Assembly (NCBI RefSeq): GCF_023035875.1
Contig: NZ_CP075379.1
Location: 496,001 to 560,000 of the forward strand
Source of the DNA: Borrelia puertoricensis
GTDB lineage: Bacteria > Spirochaetota > Spirochaetia > Borreliales > Borreliaceae
Reading direction: 5' to 3'
Length of the DNA: 64,000 nucleotides
In this document: positions 1 through 9,301 of the stretch, one piece after another
Position numbering within the stretch: the stretch's first letter is position 1
Layout of the letters: the number at the start of each line of letters is the position of its first letter
Translations under genes and position numbers: made by a program
The notes under the pieces: generated by a model
Told to the model about the DNA's origin: nothing
The model's input: the letters and a program-made list of their open reading frames with translations, nothing else
Database searches by the model: none

Positions 1-1
1 A

Positions 2-604
2 ATAGGGGCTGATTTCATGCAGGTGGGTTCTTTAATTAGTCTTTCTGCATTAACGGGTGGTGAGCTTGAGATTAATAAAGCTGATCCTAAAAATTTTGTT
101 TTAATAAGACATGTATATTCAAGGCTTGGCATTAATTTTGAGTATGACAACGAAAATATATATGTCAAAGAAAAACAGGATTTAAGGGTAAAATTGGATT
201 TTGGGGGACATATTCCCAAAATTGATGATGGGCCTTGGCCAGCTTTTCCAACAGATCTTATGAGTATAATGATAGTAACTGCGACTCAAGTTCACGGGAC
301 TGTTCTTATTTTTGAGAAAATGTTTGAATCAAGAATGTTTTTTGTAGACAAGCTTATTAAAATGGGTGCTCAGATCGTCCTTTGTGATCCCCATCGTGTG
401 GTGGTCACAGGAAAAACCATTCTTAAGGGAAGTAATGTATCTTCTCCTGATGTTAGGGCTGGCATGTCTTTGCTTATTGCAGCTCTTTGTGCTGAAGGTG
501 AGAGTCGTATTCAAAATGTTTATCAAATTGAAAGAGGATATGAGAATGTTGTTGTCAAGTTAGGTGCTTTAGGAGCAAAGATTACTAGAGTGGAAGAGAG
601 GTGA
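2..604 (+). CDS. murA: UDP-N-acetylglucosamine 1-carboxyvinyltransferase, C-terminal part
   Basis: The product makes enolpyruvyl-UDP-GlcNAc from UDP-GlcNAc and phosphoenolpyruvate, the first committed step of peptidoglycan precursor synthesis in the cytoplasm. The reading frame is already open at base 2, so the gene is cut by the window edge; about 200 residues, roughly the C-terminal half, are present. Visible family signatures are the GPWPAFPTDLM segment, whose Asp matches the catalytic Asp of MurA, the DVRAGMSLLIAAL segment and the late ERGYENV motif with its conserved Arg. The Met codon at 17 is internal and not the start. The stop is at 602-604. Identity is confident; the upstream half cannot be seen. 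Confidence 0.93.
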   Translation: MGADFMQVGSLISLSALTGGELEINKADPKNFVLIRHVYSRLGINFEYDNENIYVKEKQDLRVKLDFGGHIPKIDDGPWPAFPTDLMSIMIVTATQVHGTVLIFEKMFESRMFFVDKLIKMGAQIVLCDPHRVVVTGKTILKGSNVSSPDVRAGMSLLIAALCAEGESRIQNVYQIERGYENVVVKLGALGAKITRVEER

Positions 605-856
605 AAATTTTATTTTTATTTGATTATAAGCAGGCTTGTCTTTTTAGGAAAGGCAAGATAAAAAATATTATTGTTAGTATTATCCAGATTTATGGATTAA
701 TCTATATGTTTTGCATTACAAAATACAGTGTTTCATGCATTTGTATATCTTTGGTGTTTATGGAAAAAAAGTTTTTTGTAATTTTCTTAATCTGTTTTAT
801 TTATTTTTTTAAAGTTCAATAAAAGCATTTTTTTATAAAGTTGGATAATTTATCAG

Positions 857-862
857 TATAAT
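857..862 (+). promoter_or_regulatory. Candidate -10 box for the MATE gene
   Basis: A perfect TATAAT lies at 857-862, 21 bases before the ATG at 884. No convincing -35 box sits 16-18 bases upstream (TATAAA at 834-839). Its position argues against the earlier in-frame ATG at 866, which would be at or before the transcription start. Confidence 0.35.
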
Positions 863-883
863 AAAATGCAAGGTGTGTTCTTT

Positions 884-2230
884 ATGTTATTAAGTAGAGC
901 TAAAACGAGGAAATTAATATTAGAAGGCAATTTATATCGAGTTTTTTTAGTTATTAGTTTTCCTATTGTGATAACCAATGTTCTTCAAGCTTTTTATGAG
1001 CTTGTAGATATGTTTTATGTTGGTAAGCTTGGAGCTATGCCACTTGCTGCATTATCTCTTACTGGTCCTATTAATTTCTTTATTATGGTTTTTGCTATGG
1101 GAATGGCTATAGGAAGTTTATCATTAATGTCTAGATGTATTGGAGAAGAAACTTTTACTAAGTTTTCAAAATATGCAGGGCAATTAATATTTTTAAATTT
1201 TGTATTGTCTTTGTTTGTTGCAGTTTTAGTTTTAATCTTTATAGATGCAATTTTAGATATTATGAGTATAACTGGTGAACTTAGAGAACTTACAAAGTCT
1301 TATTTTTATGTCGTAATCTATGCGATACCAGTAATGTTTTTAAGTGTTTCCGTTGTGTACATATTAAATGCTCAAGGAGAGACTGTCATTTCAATGATGC
1401 TGATTTTGGTTGCAAATGTTATTAATTTTATTCTTGATCCAGTCTTTATATTTACTTTTGGCTTGGGCATTGCTGGTGCTGCTTGGGCTACTCTATTGTC
1501 TAAATTAATGACAGTTTTATCTTATCTTTTTTTTACTTATAGATTAAATTATGGAATTAAGGTGCGTTTTAAAGATATTATTCCAGACGTTTATGTAATA
1601 AAAAACGTCGTTAATTTGGGATTACCGGCAGCTTTTGGACAAGTGATGGCTTCCCTGTCTTTTTTAATTTTTAATTATGTTGTATTTCAGATTAGTTCAA
1701 AATTTTTAGCTGCTTATGGTATGGTTAATAATATTATTTCTTTTTTACTTCTTCCTGGAATGAGTATTGGTACTTGTGTTAGTTCAATTGTTGGACAAAA
1801 TCTTGGTGCAAAAAACATAATGAGAGTAGGGGAGATTTTAAAAAAAGGGTTTTTTGTTACTTTAGTAGTAATGATTACGGTTGCCTTGTTTATTATATCT
1901 TTAAAAAAAAATATAATATTAATTTTTACGGTTGATTTGGAAGTTATTAATTATGCCAATGATTATTTATTGTTGGCAGTTATTGGAACTATTGGATTTG
2001 GTTTGCAACAAGTTTTTTTGGGTGGATTAGTAGGTGCAGGACTTACAAAACTTGTTATGATTGTTGTTTGTGTTCGTCTTTGGATGATTCGGTTGCCGGC
2101 TGTGTTTGCTTTGCAATATTTTGGAATTATAGAAGATTCGCTGGGTTATGCTTTTATAATCTCAAATTATGTGGCTTTGATTATCTTGTTATGTTTGACT
2201 TTTACTAAATATTGGGAAAATACACAATAA
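884..2230 (+). CDS. MATE family efflux transporter
   Basis: This is a polytopic inner-membrane protein of about 448 residues, the normal length for the multidrug and toxin extrusion family, which exports organic cations or drugs using a sodium or proton gradient. About twelve hydrophobic segments are visible in two similar halves; each half carries the MATE-like pattern of a first helix with FPIVITNVLQAFYELVDMFY and its counterpart GLPAAFGQVMASLSFLIFN. I chose ATG 884 rather than ATG 866 because AAGGTG at 870-875 is well spaced for 884 and a TATAAT lies at 857-862. The substrate cannot be predicted. It follows murA after a gap of about 280 bases and converges with the small lipoprotein gene. 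Confidence 0.88.
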   Translation: MLLSRAKTRKLILEGNLYRVFLVISFPIVITNVLQAFYELVDMFYVGKLGAMPLAALSLTGPINFFIMVFAMGMAIGSLSLMSRCIGEETFTKFSKYAGQLIFLNFVLSLFVAVLVLIFIDAILDIMSITGELRELTKSYFYVVIYAIPVMFLSVSVVYILNAQGETVISMMLILVANVINFILDPVFIFTFGLGIAGAAWATLLSKLMTVLSYLFFTYRLNYGIKVRFKDIIPDVYVIKNVVNLGLPAAFGQVMASLSFLIFNYVVFQISSKFLAAYGMVNNIISFLLLPGMSIGTCVSSIVGQNLGAKNIMRVGEILKKGFFVTLVVMITVALFIISLKKNIILIFTVDLEVINYANDYLLLAVIGTIGFGLQQVFLGGLVGAGLTKLVMIVVCVRLWMIRLPAVFALQYFGIIEDSLGYAFIISNYVALIILLCLTFTKYWENTQ

Positions 2231-2369
2231 GATCGATATTCAAATTCGGATTGGTTCATTTCATTTTACGTTAGTTTTATGTTAATCTTATCAGAACCCA
2301 AGAGTAGATAAATTGGTTTTGGTAAGTAGAGGAATCATACAAAATTGACCATTAATAGATCTTGATAAA

Positions 2370-2759
2370 TTAATCTTGTTTTAGAAATATATAAAATGTA
2401 TTTTTTTGTCTCTTATTGATATTAATTTTTAATTTAAAGGTTTTTTCTTCTCCTACTTTAAGACCTTCTTTAATTATATGGCCGATTTTATTTCCTTTCT
2501 TAAAAATTGCTAATGAATTCCGCTTTATAGCTATTTTTTTATTGTTTTTAAGAGTAATGATTAATTCGTTTTTATTGTTAGTATGAAATTTTACGATTTC
2601 AATTTTTTCTATATCTTTCTTTATGCTAATAATGTGGGTAATCTCTCTGCTAATTTCTTTTGATTTGATAGAATTGTTTTTTATACATGATGTAGTTATG
2701 GATACAATGAATATTGTAAAAATATTTAATAGTCTTTGTTCCAAATTGTGTTGTGACAT
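2370..2759 (-). CDS. Small putative lipoprotein of unknown function
   Basis: The 129-residue product has a hydrophobic N-terminal segment (LLNIFTIFIVSI) ending in TTSC, a plausible spirochaetal lipobox that would be cleaved before Cys and lipidated. The mature part is Lys/Ile/Asn-rich with alternating hydrophobic residues, suggesting a small beta-rich domain; I recognise no family. It is convergent with the MATE gene and divergent from tuf. No good ribosome binding site precedes the ATG. By position it corresponds to a gene I recall as a predicted lipoprotein (BB_0475) in B. burgdorferi. Confidence 0.65.
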   Translation of the reverse strand: MSQHNLEQRLLNIFTIFIVSITTSCIKNNSIKSKEISREITHIISIKKDIEKIEIVKFHTNNKNELIITLKNNKKIAIKRNSLAIFKKGNKIGHIIKEGLKVGEEKTFKLKININKRQKNTFYIFLKQD

Positions 2760-2928
2760 ATTGTTATTTTATTGTAACCTTTTTAATGATAAGCATGAAA
2801 TGATTGGTAGATATTAATATCCATATTATTTTTTCTTAATAAGATTTAAATTATCTTTATGATTGTCAATTGTGTATTTGTGAGATGTTGATTATTTTTA
2901 ATATTTTTGTATTAAAATGTTAAATGTA

Positions 2929-2957
2929 TTGACTATATTATAAATAATATGTAAACT
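2929..2957 (+). promoter_or_regulatory. Candidate sigma-70 promoter for tuf and the ribosomal run
   Basis: TTGACT (2929-2934), a 17-base spacer and TAAACT (2952-2957) lie about 200 bases upstream of tuf. The -35 matches five of six consensus bases and the -10 four of six. It would give a long leader containing the hairpin at 2978-3014. The rest of 2760-3156 holds no gene that I can see. Confidence 0.4.
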
Positions 2958-2977
2958 AATGGAGTTATTAAGAATTC

Positions 2978-3014
2978 TTTTAGAAAAACACGGAAATCGG
3001 GTCAATTTCTAAAA
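2978..3014 (+). promoter_or_regulatory. Hairpin in the tuf 5' leader
   Basis: A perfect 9-bp inverted repeat, TTTTAGAAA at 2978-2986 and TTTCTAAAA at 3006-3014, encloses a 19-base loop. It lies just downstream of the predicted transcription start and about 140 bases before tuf. No T-run follows, so it is not an obvious terminator; it may be a leader element or chance in AT-rich DNA. Confidence 0.35.
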
Positions 3015-3156
3015 AGTTATGTTTTTTGTAAATATAGTGGTTTTACTTAGTGTGTGATTATTGTATCTTTCTATAAATAAACAAAATAAAATTCTTAACA
3101 ATAAAAGTTTTGAAGAATAGATAAAGATTTAGATTACAAATTTTGGGAGGTGATTC

Positions 3157-4341
3157 ATGGCTAAGGAAGTCTTTCAGAGAACAAAACCGCATATGAATGT
3201 GGGTACAATAGGGCATGTTGACCATGGCAAAACAACATTAACCGCTGCTATTAGTATTTATTGTTCAAAGGTAAATAAAGATGCTAAGGCGCTTAAATAT
3301 GAAGATATTGATAATGCGCCTGAAGAGAAAGCAAGAGGAATAACGATAAATGCCAGACATATTGAGTATGAAACTGCAGGAAGGCATTATGCTCACGTTG
3401 ATTGTCCTGGCCACGCTGACTATATTAAGAATATGATTACAGGTGCAGCTCAGATGGATGCTGCGGTATTGTTGGTTGCTGCTGATAGTGGAGCAGAGCC
3501 ACAGACAAAAGAGCATTTACTTCTTGCTCAGCGAATGGGAATAAATAAAATAATAGTATTTTTAAATAAACTAGATTTAGCAGATCCTGAACTTGTTGAA
3601 CTTGTTGAAGTTGAAGTTTTAGAGCTTGTTGAAAAATATGGATTTCCTGGTGATACGCCAATAGTAAAGGGTTCAGCTTTTGGAGCTATGTCAAATCCTA
3701 ATGATCCTGAAGCTACAAAGTGCATAAAGGAACTTCTTGAAACTATGGATAATTATTTTGATCTTCCTCAAAGAGATATTGATAAACCATTTTTGCTTGC
3801 TGTTGAAGATGTTTTTTCTATCTCTGGACGTGGGACTGTTGCTACTGGTCGTATTGAGAGAGGTGTTATTAAGGTTGGACAAGAAGTTGAAATCGTTGGA
3901 ATTAGAGAGACTAGGAAGACAACCGTTACTGGTGTTGAAATGTTTCAAAAGATTCTTGAGCAAGGTCAAGCAGGAGATAATGTTGGTCTTTTATTAAGAG
4001 GTGTTGATAAAAAGGATATTGAGAGAGGTCAGGTTATTGCTGCTATTGGTACAATTACTCCTCATAAGAAGTTCAAAGCTTCTATATATTGTCTAACTAA
4101 GGAAGAAGGCGGAAGACATAAACCATTCTTTTCAGGATATAGACCACAATTTTTCTTTAGAACAACAGATGTTACAGGTATGGTTAGCTTAGAGGGTAAA
4201 GAAATGGTTATGCCTGGGGATAATGTTGATATTGTTGTTGAACTTATATCTTCAATAGCTATGGATAAGAATGTTGAATTTGCTGTTAGAGAAGGCGGTA
4301 GAACTGTTGCTTCAGGAAGGATTCTTGAAATATTGGAATAG
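3157..4341 (+). CDS. tuf: Elongation factor Tu
   Basis: EF-Tu carries aminoacyl-tRNA to the ribosomal A site as a GTP complex. The 394-residue product has the complete G domain: GHVDHGKT (P loop), the switch [14 protein letters not shown] and NKLD, then beta-barrel domains 2 and 3 ending in [10 protein letters not shown] strong GGGAGGTG site precedes the ATG. The gene heads the S10 cluster here instead of sitting after fusA as in the classical str operon; a 47-base gap with a small hairpin separates it from rpsJ. Confidence 0.98.
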   Translation: MAKEVFQRTKPHMNVGTIGHVDHGKTTLTAAISIYCSKVNKDAKALKYEDIDNAPEEKARGITINARHIEYETAGRHYAHVDCPGHADYIKNMITGAAQMDAAVLLVAADSGAEPQTKEHLLLAQRMGINKIIVFLNKLDLADPELVELVEVEVLELVEKYGFPGDTPIVKGSAFGAMSNPNDPEATKCIKELLETMDNYFDLPQRDIDKPFLLAVEDVFSISGRGTVATGRIERGVIKVGQEVEIVGIRETRKTTVTGVEMFQKILEQGQAGDNVGLLLRGVDKKDIERGQVIAAIGTITPHKKFKASIYCLTKEEGGRHKPFFSGYRPQFFFRTTDVTGMVSLEGKEMVMPGDNVDIVVELISSIAMDKNVEFAVREGGRTVASGRILEILE

Positions 4342-4348
4342 TGTAGGG

Positions 4349-4373
4349 TTTAGAGGTTTATGTTATCTCTAAA
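4349..4373 (+). promoter_or_regulatory. Hairpin between tuf and rpsJ
   Basis: TTTAGAG (4349-4355) and CTCTAAA (4367-4373) form a perfect 7-bp stem with an 11-base loop, ending just before the AGGAG ribosome binding site of rpsJ. No T-run follows. It could moderate read-through, be an mRNA processing site between the abundant tuf message and the ribosomal genes, or influence rpsJ initiation. Confidence 0.35.
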
Positions 4374-4388
4374 GATTAGGAGAATAAA

Positions 4389-4700
4389 TTGATTACTAAA
4401 GATAAGATACGGGTAAGACTTTTTAGTTTTGATATTAAGATATTAGATCAGAGTGCTGAGTCTATTGTTAGGGCTGTTCAAAAATCTAAGGCACAAATTA
4501 AAGGTCCTATTCCTTTGCCGACAAAGATAAAAAAATATACTGTTTTGCGTTCTCCTCATGTTAATAAAAAATCAAGAGAACAGTTTGAAATGAGAACTCA
4601 TAAGAGGCTTATTGATATTTTAGAGCCTACTTCTGCTTTGATGGACTCTTTAATGAAATTAGAGCTTCCTGCAGGAGTGGAGGTTGATATAAAGCAGTAA
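4389..4700 (+). CDS. rpsJ: 30S ribosomal protein S10
   Basis: S10 is a 30S head protein, also NusE in antitermination complexes. The 103-residue product shows the family core [23 protein letters not shown] and the RTHKRLIDI segment. The start is TTG at 4389; AGGAG at about 4379-4383 is correctly spaced for it and no ATG is available at the N-terminus. It is the first gene of the S10 set after tuf. Confidence 0.97.
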   Translation: MITKDKIRVRLFSFDIKILDQSAESIVRAVQKSKAQIKGPIPLPTKIKKYTVLRSPHVNKKSREQFEMRTHKRLIDILEPTSALMDSLMKLELPAGVEVDIKQ

Positions 4701-4735
4701 ATAGATTTTTTAAGTTATGAATTTGAGGTGTTTTA

Positions 4736-5365
4736 ATGTTGGGATTGATTGGAAAAAAAGTTGGCATGACGCAGGTCTTTCAAGGCAACGGAGTTGTGGT
4801 GCCTGTTACGGTAATAGAATTTGAGCCCAATTATGTTATAGGAAAAAAAACAGTAGAAAGAGATGGATATGATGCTCTGATAATGGGTTCTGTCGATCTT
4901 AGGAGTTCTAAAATTTCAAAGCCTATAAGAGGTCAGTATAAAAACTTAGAGAATGTTGAACCTAAGAGATATGTGATAGAATTTAAGGGTCTTAAGGGTT
5001 ATGATGCTGGCGATGAAATCGGACTTGATGCTTTCAGAGAGATTAAGTATGTGGATATTACTGGTACTACTAAGGGTAAAGGTTTTCAAGGGGCTATGAA
5101 AAGGCATAATTTTAGCGGTGGTCCATCTTCGCATGGTTCTAAGTTTCATAGACATCTTGGTGGTACAGGTCAAGCTACTACACCTGCTAGAACCTTTAAG
5201 GGAACTAAAATGGCTGGCAGAATGGGTGGAGAGCAACAGACTATTCAAAATCTTGAAGTTGTTTTTATTGATGAAGAGAAAAGAGCCATTTTGGTAAAAG
5301 GAGCTGTGCCAGGGATTAAGGGTTCTTTTGTTATTGTTAAAAAGGCGAAAAAAGTGGGTGTTTAG
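4736..5365 (+). CDS. rplC: 50S ribosomal protein L3
   Basis: L3 is an early-assembly 50S protein whose extension reaches the peptidyl transferase centre. The 209-residue product starts GLIGKKVGMTQVF and contains the GTTKGKGFQGAMKRHNF and GRMGG segments typical of the bacterial family; the glutamine in the GGTGQATTPAR segment is the usual methylation site in other bacteria. GAGGTG lies five bases before ATG 4736. The stop is immediately followed by the rplD start. Confidence 0.97.
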   Translation: MLGLIGKKVGMTQVFQGNGVVVPVTVIEFEPNYVIGKKTVERDGYDALIMGSVDLRSSKISKPIRGQYKNLENVEPKRYVIEFKGLKGYDAGDEIGLDAFREIKYVDITGTTKGKGFQGAMKRHNFSGGPSSHGSKFHRHLGGTGQATTPARTFKGTKMAGRMGGEQQTIQNLEVVFIDEEKRAILVKGAVPGIKGSFVIVKKAKKVGV

Positions 5366-5366
5366 T

Positions 5367-5996
5367 ATGGAAAGAAAAGTTTTTTCTAAGGATGGACAAG
5401 AACTTCGAACTATAAATTTAGAGGATGGAGTTTTTAATATAGATATTAGTTATGGTTCTATATATAATGCTATTAATAATGAACTAGCCAATCTTAGGGT
5501 TGGAACAGCTTCAACTAAAACTAGGTCTGAGGTTAGGGGTAGTTCAAAGAAGCCTTGGAAACAAAAAGGTACAGGACGTGCGAGGGTTGGTACTAAGAGA
5601 AATCCCGTTTGGGTTGGTGGGGGTATAGCTTTAGGGCCAAAACCCAGGGACTATAGTTATAAGCTTCCAAAGAAAGTTAAACGACTTGCTTTTAGATCTG
5701 TTCTTAGTCTGTGTGTATCTGTAGAAGATAGATTAAAGATTGTTGAAAATTTTACTATTGAATCAGGAAAGACAAAAGATCTTGCTTTAATAATGAAAAA
5801 TTTTATCAATATTAATGGTAAAACGGTAATTTTGTTGGGTAATGATGATCAAATGGTTAAAAGAGCAGGAAGAAATATAAGAGATTTAAAGATTTTATCT
5901 TTTAATAGACTTAGAATTGTTGATTTATTTTATGCTAAAAATTTAATAGCGCTTGAGTCTGCTATTAATGGGCTTAATGAGCTTTATGTTAAATAA
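5367..5996 (+). CDS. rplD: 50S ribosomal protein L4
   Basis: L4 lines the peptide exit tunnel and in some bacteria represses its own operon. The product is 209 residues from ATG 5367, one base after the rplC stop. An in-frame extension back to 5328 lies inside rplC and is not credible. The family signature, a basic extended loop, is visible as RSEVRGSSKKPWKQKGTGRA followed by GGGIALGPKPRDY. Tight coupling to rplC suggests translational coupling. Confidence 0.96.
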   Translation: MERKVFSKDGQELRTINLEDGVFNIDISYGSIYNAINNELANLRVGTASTKTRSEVRGSSKKPWKQKGTGRARVGTKRNPVWVGGGIALGPKPRDYSYKLPKKVKRLAFRSVLSLCVSVEDRLKIVENFTIESGKTKDLALIMKNFININGKTVILLGNDDQMVKRAGRNIRDLKILSFNRLRIVDLFYAKNLIALESAINGLNELYVK

Positions 5997-6017
5997 AAGG
6001 GATAGTAAGGATGAGTT

Positions 6018-6314
6018 ATGAAAGCTTATGATATAATAATTTCACCTATGCTTACTGAAAAAACTAATATTCAAAGAGAGAATATGAATGTTTATTCTTT
6101 TAAGGTTAGGAAGCAAGCAAATAAAAAAGAGATTGGCGCTGCGATTAAAGAGCTTTTTAATGTTACTCCAATATCATGTAATTTACTTAATGTTAAGAGC
6201 AAGGTTAAAATGGTTGTGTCAAGGAAAGGTTATCCTATTGGTAAGGGAAAAACTTCTTCATGGAAAAAGGCGTATGTTTATCTTAAAAAAGAAGATAAGA
6301 TAGATATTTTTTAG
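6018..6314 (+). CDS. rplW: 50S ribosomal protein L23
   Basis: L23 sits at the peptide tunnel exit and is the docking site for trigger factor and the signal recognition particle. The 98-residue product begins AYDIIISPMLTEKT, the family hallmark, and contains KKEIGAAIKELFNV. Its length is typical. It lies between rplD and rplB with short gaps. Confidence 0.96.
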   Translation: MKAYDIIISPMLTEKTNIQRENMNVYSFKVRKQANKKEIGAAIKELFNVTPISCNLLNVKSKVKMVVSRKGYPIGKGKTSSWKKAYVYLKKEDKIDIF

Positions 6315-6332
6315 TGGTTTTGGAGAAATAAT

Positions 6333-7166
6333 ATGGGTATTAAGACTTATAAGCCAAAAACTTCATCTTTACGTTATAAGACAACTCTATCTTTTGATGA
6401 GTTAAGTAAGGGTAATAGTCCTTTGAAGTCTTTAACTAGAGGTAAGGTATCTAGGGCTGGAAGAGATTCTTCTGGAAGAATTAGTGTTAGAAGAAGAGGT
6501 GGGGGACATAAAAGACGGTATAGAGAGATTGACTTTGGCAGAAGGGATAAGTTTGGTATACCTGCTCGAGTTGTGTCTATTGAGTATGATCCAAATAGAA
6601 GTTCTAATATAGCTTTGCTTGTATATAGAGATGGGGATAAAAGGTATATTGTTGCTCCTAAAGGAATTAAAATTGGTGATGTTTTGGAGAGTGGTCCAAA
6701 TGCTCCAATAAGGATTGGCAATGCTTTGCCACTTGAGGATATTCCTGTTGGTAAAGCAGTGCATAACATTGAGCTTAATGTTGGAAAAGGTGGACAGCTT
6801 GTAAGAGGTGCTGGAGGATATGCGATGGTGCTTGCTTCTAAGGGAGATTATGTAACAGTTAAGCTTCCATCAGGTGAGATGCGCATGATCTTTAAAAAAT
6901 GCATAGCTACTCTTGGAGAAGTTGGCAATGAAGATTATATAAATGTTTCTATTGGTAAAGCTGGTAAGAGTAGATGGCTTGGTAAAAGACCTAAGGTAAG
7001 AGGTGTTGCGATGAATCCTATTGACCATCCACATGGAGGTGGTGAGGGTAAGACTTCTGGTGGTCGTCATCCTGTATCTCCTTGGGGACAGCCAACTAAG
7101 GGATATAAGACTCGTAAGAAGAATAAGTATTCAGATAAATTTATCATTAAAAGAAGAAATAATTAG
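6333..7166 (+). CDS. rplB: 50S ribosomal protein L2
   Basis: L2 is a core 50S protein near the peptidyl transferase centre needed for subunit association. The 277-residue product has the [16 protein letters not shown] segment, the central OB/SH3-like region, and the highly conserved [16 protein letters not shown] motif containing the functional His, then a basic C-terminus. The length is normal for bacteria. Confidence 0.98.
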   Translation: MGIKTYKPKTSSLRYKTTLSFDELSKGNSPLKSLTRGKVSRAGRDSSGRISVRRRGGGHKRRYREIDFGRRDKFGIPARVVSIEYDPNRSSNIALLVYRDGDKRYIVAPKGIKIGDVLESGPNAPIRIGNALPLEDIPVGKAVHNIELNVGKGGQLVRGAGGYAMVLASKGDYVTVKLPSGEMRMIFKKCIATLGEVGNEDYINVSIGKAGKSRWLGKRPKVRGVAMNPIDHPHGGGEGKTSGGRHPVSPWGQPTKGYKTRKKNKYSDKFIIKRRNN

Positions 7167-7175
7167 GAGTGTGTA

Positions 7176-7454
7176 GTGGCAAGATCTATTAAAAAAGGAC
7201 CTTTTATAGATAAGAGTCTTTATCAAAAAGTTTTAGCCTCTTCTGGCAGAGAGAAAAGGGTGGTAATTAAAACCTATTCTAGAGCCTCAACAATAATTCC
7301 TGAGATGGTAAGTCTTACTATATCTGTTTACAATGGGAAGTCTTTTATTCCTGTGTATATTACTGAAGATCTTGTTGGGCATAAGCTTGGAGAATTTTCA
7401 CCTACAAGAATTTTTAGGGGACATGCTAAATCAGATAAGAAGGGAAGGAAGTAG
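7176..7454 (+). CDS. rpsS: 30S ribosomal protein S19
   Basis: S19 is a 30S head protein at the subunit interface. The 92-residue product starts [14 protein letters not shown] and contains [11 protein letters not shown], both diagnostic. The start codon is GTG at 7176; AGGAG is six bases upstream. It lies between rplB and rplV, nine and five bases away. Confidence 0.97.
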   Translation: MARSIKKGPFIDKSLYQKVLASSGREKRVVIKTYSRASTIIPEMVSLTISVYNGKSFIPVYITEDLVGHKLGEFSPTRIFRGHAKSDKKGRK

Positions 7455-7459
7455 AGTTT

Positions 7460-7822
7460 ATGTTTGTAAATAGAAGATATACTGCAAGAGGCAAAAATTT
7501 GCCATCTTCTCCGAAAAAAGTAAGACCTATAGCTGATAATATACGAGGTAAGCCTTACAGTGAAGCTGTTGCGATACTTTGTTCTATGCCCAATAAATGT
7601 GCTAAACTTTTAGGTAAGGTGGTCAAATCAGCTGCGTCGAATGCTATGTATCATAACAGAAATCTTTCTGAAGATATGATATTTATAAAAACAGTCATGA
7701 TAGATGATGGACGAAGGCGTAAGAGCATTTGGCCTAGAGCTAGAGGTAGAGCAGATAGGCTGGTTAATAGAAGTTGTCATATTTTTGTTGAAGTTTATGA
7801 AAAGATGTATGGTGGAGAATAA
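7460..7822 (+). CDS. rplV: 50S ribosomal protein L22
   Basis: L22 lines the exit tunnel; its beta-hairpin is a macrolide-resistance site in other bacteria. The 120-residue product contains SPKKVRPIADNIRGK at the N-terminus and the hairpin region IDDGRRRKSIWPRARGRADR. Three bases separate it from rpsC, so coupling is likely. Confidence 0.97.
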   Translation: MFVNRRYTARGKNLPSSPKKVRPIADNIRGKPYSEAVAILCSMPNKCAKLLGKVVKSAASNAMYHNRNLSEDMIFIKTVMIDDGRRRKSIWPRARGRADRLVNRSCHIFVEVYEKMYGGE

Positions 7823-7825
7823 GAT

Positions 7826-8656
7826 ATGGGTCAAAAAGTACATCCTTACAGTTTAAGAATTAAGATTAATAGGGATTGGAAATCAAAGTGGTATTTTGAT
7901 AAAAAATTATATTCTGAGATTCTTCACGAAGATTTCTTGATAAGACGGGAAACTATGAAGTTTCTTAAAGGAATTAGGTTTGATATTTCTGACATAGAGA
8001 TTATTAGAAATAATCTTCAAAGAGTAACAGTAGTAATTTCCACTCCAAGACCTGGTTCTGTTATTGGTGTTAAGGGCGCCAATCTTGAAAAAATTGGACA
8101 ATTATTAACTAGGAAAATATCTAAAAAAATTAATATTAAAATAAAAGAGATTAAGAAGCCAGAATTTGACGGGCAAATTGTTGCTAATGGGATAGCAAAG
8201 CAATTAGAAAATAGAGCTTCTTATAGAAAGCTTTTAAAGTCTTCACTTTTATCTTCTATTTCCAAAGGTGTTCAAGGTGTAAAAATTAAAGTCTCAGGCA
8301 GGCTTGGTGGTGCTGAGATTGCCAGAAGTTTTGAAGTTAAAGAAGGACGGATTCCTTTACATACTCTTAGAGCTAATATAGATTATGGTTTTGCCGAAGC
8401 TCAGACAACTTATGGTGTTATTGGTGTTAAAGTTTGGTTGTTTAAGGGAGAAGTTTTAGGAAAACAGACTAATTCAGATGCTGGTCAGGTAATTAACAAA
8501 AAAACTTCAAGAGAAAAGAGTGAGCATTTTGACAAAAATAGAGTAGATGATAAGAGTAAAAAAATTGTCAATGACGATAAATTTTCTAGAAAAAAATTAG
8601 AATTTGGATCTAAATCCAATAGTAGTTTTAAAAAAAAAGATGGTTCTGATGTCTAG
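7826..8656 (+). CDS. rpsC: 30S ribosomal protein S3 with long charged C-terminal tail
   Basis: S3 lies at the mRNA entry channel and contributes to helicase activity. The product starts GQKVHPYSLRI, has a KH domain with GSVIGVKGANLEKIG, and the conserved GRLGGAEIARS segment. After the usual end of the folded domain (VWLFKGEVLG) it continues for about 60 residues rich in Lys, Ser, Asp and Asn, giving 276 residues against about 210-235 in many bacteria. The tail is probably disordered. Identity is certain; the tail's role is unknown. Confidence 0.97.
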   Translation: MGQKVHPYSLRIKINRDWKSKWYFDKKLYSEILHEDFLIRRETMKFLKGIRFDISDIEIIRNNLQRVTVVISTPRPGSVIGVKGANLEKIGQLLTRKISKKINIKIKEIKKPEFDGQIVANGIAKQLENRASYRKLLKSSLLSSISKGVQGVKIKVSGRLGGAEIARSFEVKEGRIPLHTLRANIDYGFAEAQTTYGVIGVKVWLFKGEVLGKQTNSDAGQVINKKTSREKSEHFDKNRVDDKSKKIVNDDKFSRKKLEFGSKSNSSFKKKDGSDV

Positions 8657-8675
8657 AATCTTTAAGGAGCGTTAA

Positions 8676-9092
8676 ATGTTAAGTCCTAGAAAGGTTAAAT
8701 ATAGGAAGAAGCAAAGAGGAAGACTTTCTGGAGAGGCTCAGAAGGGTAACGAGATATCTTTTGGAGAATATGGGCTTGTTTCTCTTGATACATATTTTAT
8801 TACTGCACGTCAGATTGAAGCAGCTCGTGTTGCTATGACACGTAAAGTTAAGAGGGGCGGTAAGGTTTGGATCAGAATATTTCCAGATGTTCCTTATACT
8901 AAAAAGCCAGCTGAAACTAGAATGGGTAAAGGTAAAGGAGGAGTTGATCATTGGAATGCTCCTGTTAAGCTTGGAACCGTTATGTTTGAGATGGCTGGAG
9001 TGCCTAGAGAACTTGCTGAGGCAGCTATGATGCTTGCCAGTTCTAAGCTACCGATTAAAACTACATTTGTGGTAAGGCGAGATTTGAGGTGA
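8676..9092 (+). CDS. rplP: 50S ribosomal protein L16
   Basis: L16 sits near the A site and helps tRNA accommodation. The 138-residue product starts [14 protein letters not shown] and contains the [14 protein letters not shown] and RMGKGKGG segments of the family. An AAGGAGCG site precedes the ATG. It overlaps neither neighbour and is followed three bases later by rpmC. Confidence 0.97.
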   Translation: MLSPRKVKYRKKQRGRLSGEAQKGNEISFGEYGLVSLDTYFITARQIEAARVAMTRKVKRGGKVWIRIFPDVPYTKKPAETRMGKGKGGVDHWNAPVKLGTVMFEMAGVPRELAEAAMMLASSKLPIKTTFVVRRDLR

Positions 9093-9095
9093 GTT

Positions 9096-9296
9096 ATGTT
9101 GAAAAAATTTAGAGATCTTACTCTTGAAGATATGAGAGCTAAGAGATTGGCTTTAAAAAAAGAGTATATGGACTTAAGATTTAAGGCTGTGGTTGGTCAT
9201 GTTGAGAATCCTTTAAAAAAAAGAGAGCTGAGACGAGATATTGCAAGGCTTAATACAATAGTTCATGAATGTGAAATAGGTATTAGGAAGGTTTAA
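9096..9296 (+). CDS. rpmC: 50S ribosomal protein L29
   Basis: L29 is a small helical protein by the tunnel exit. The 66-residue product has the two-helix pattern with [20 protein letters not shown] followed by [10 protein letters not shown], the usual signature and length. It begins three bases after rplP and ends five before rpsQ. Confidence 0.95.
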   Translation: MLKKFRDLTLEDMRAKRLALKKEYMDLRFKAVVGHVENPLKKRELRRDIARLNTIVHECEIGIRKV

Positions 9297-9301
9297 GTTT
9301 T

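Noticed and set aside
601..822. A 73-codon hydrophobic reading frame starting with GTG over the murA stop
   Set aside because: Phe/Ile/Cys-rich composition of random AT-rich DNA, and the GAGAGG directly abuts the GTG with no spacing.
2623..2817. A 64-codon plus-strand frame across the small lipoprotein gene
   Set aside because: Mostly antisense to the lipoprotein, no ribosome site; the minus-strand frame has a signal sequence and lipobox.
6374..6769. A 131-codon minus-strand frame inside rplB
   Set aside because: Antisense of a highly conserved ribosomal gene with no ribosome site or recognisable domain.
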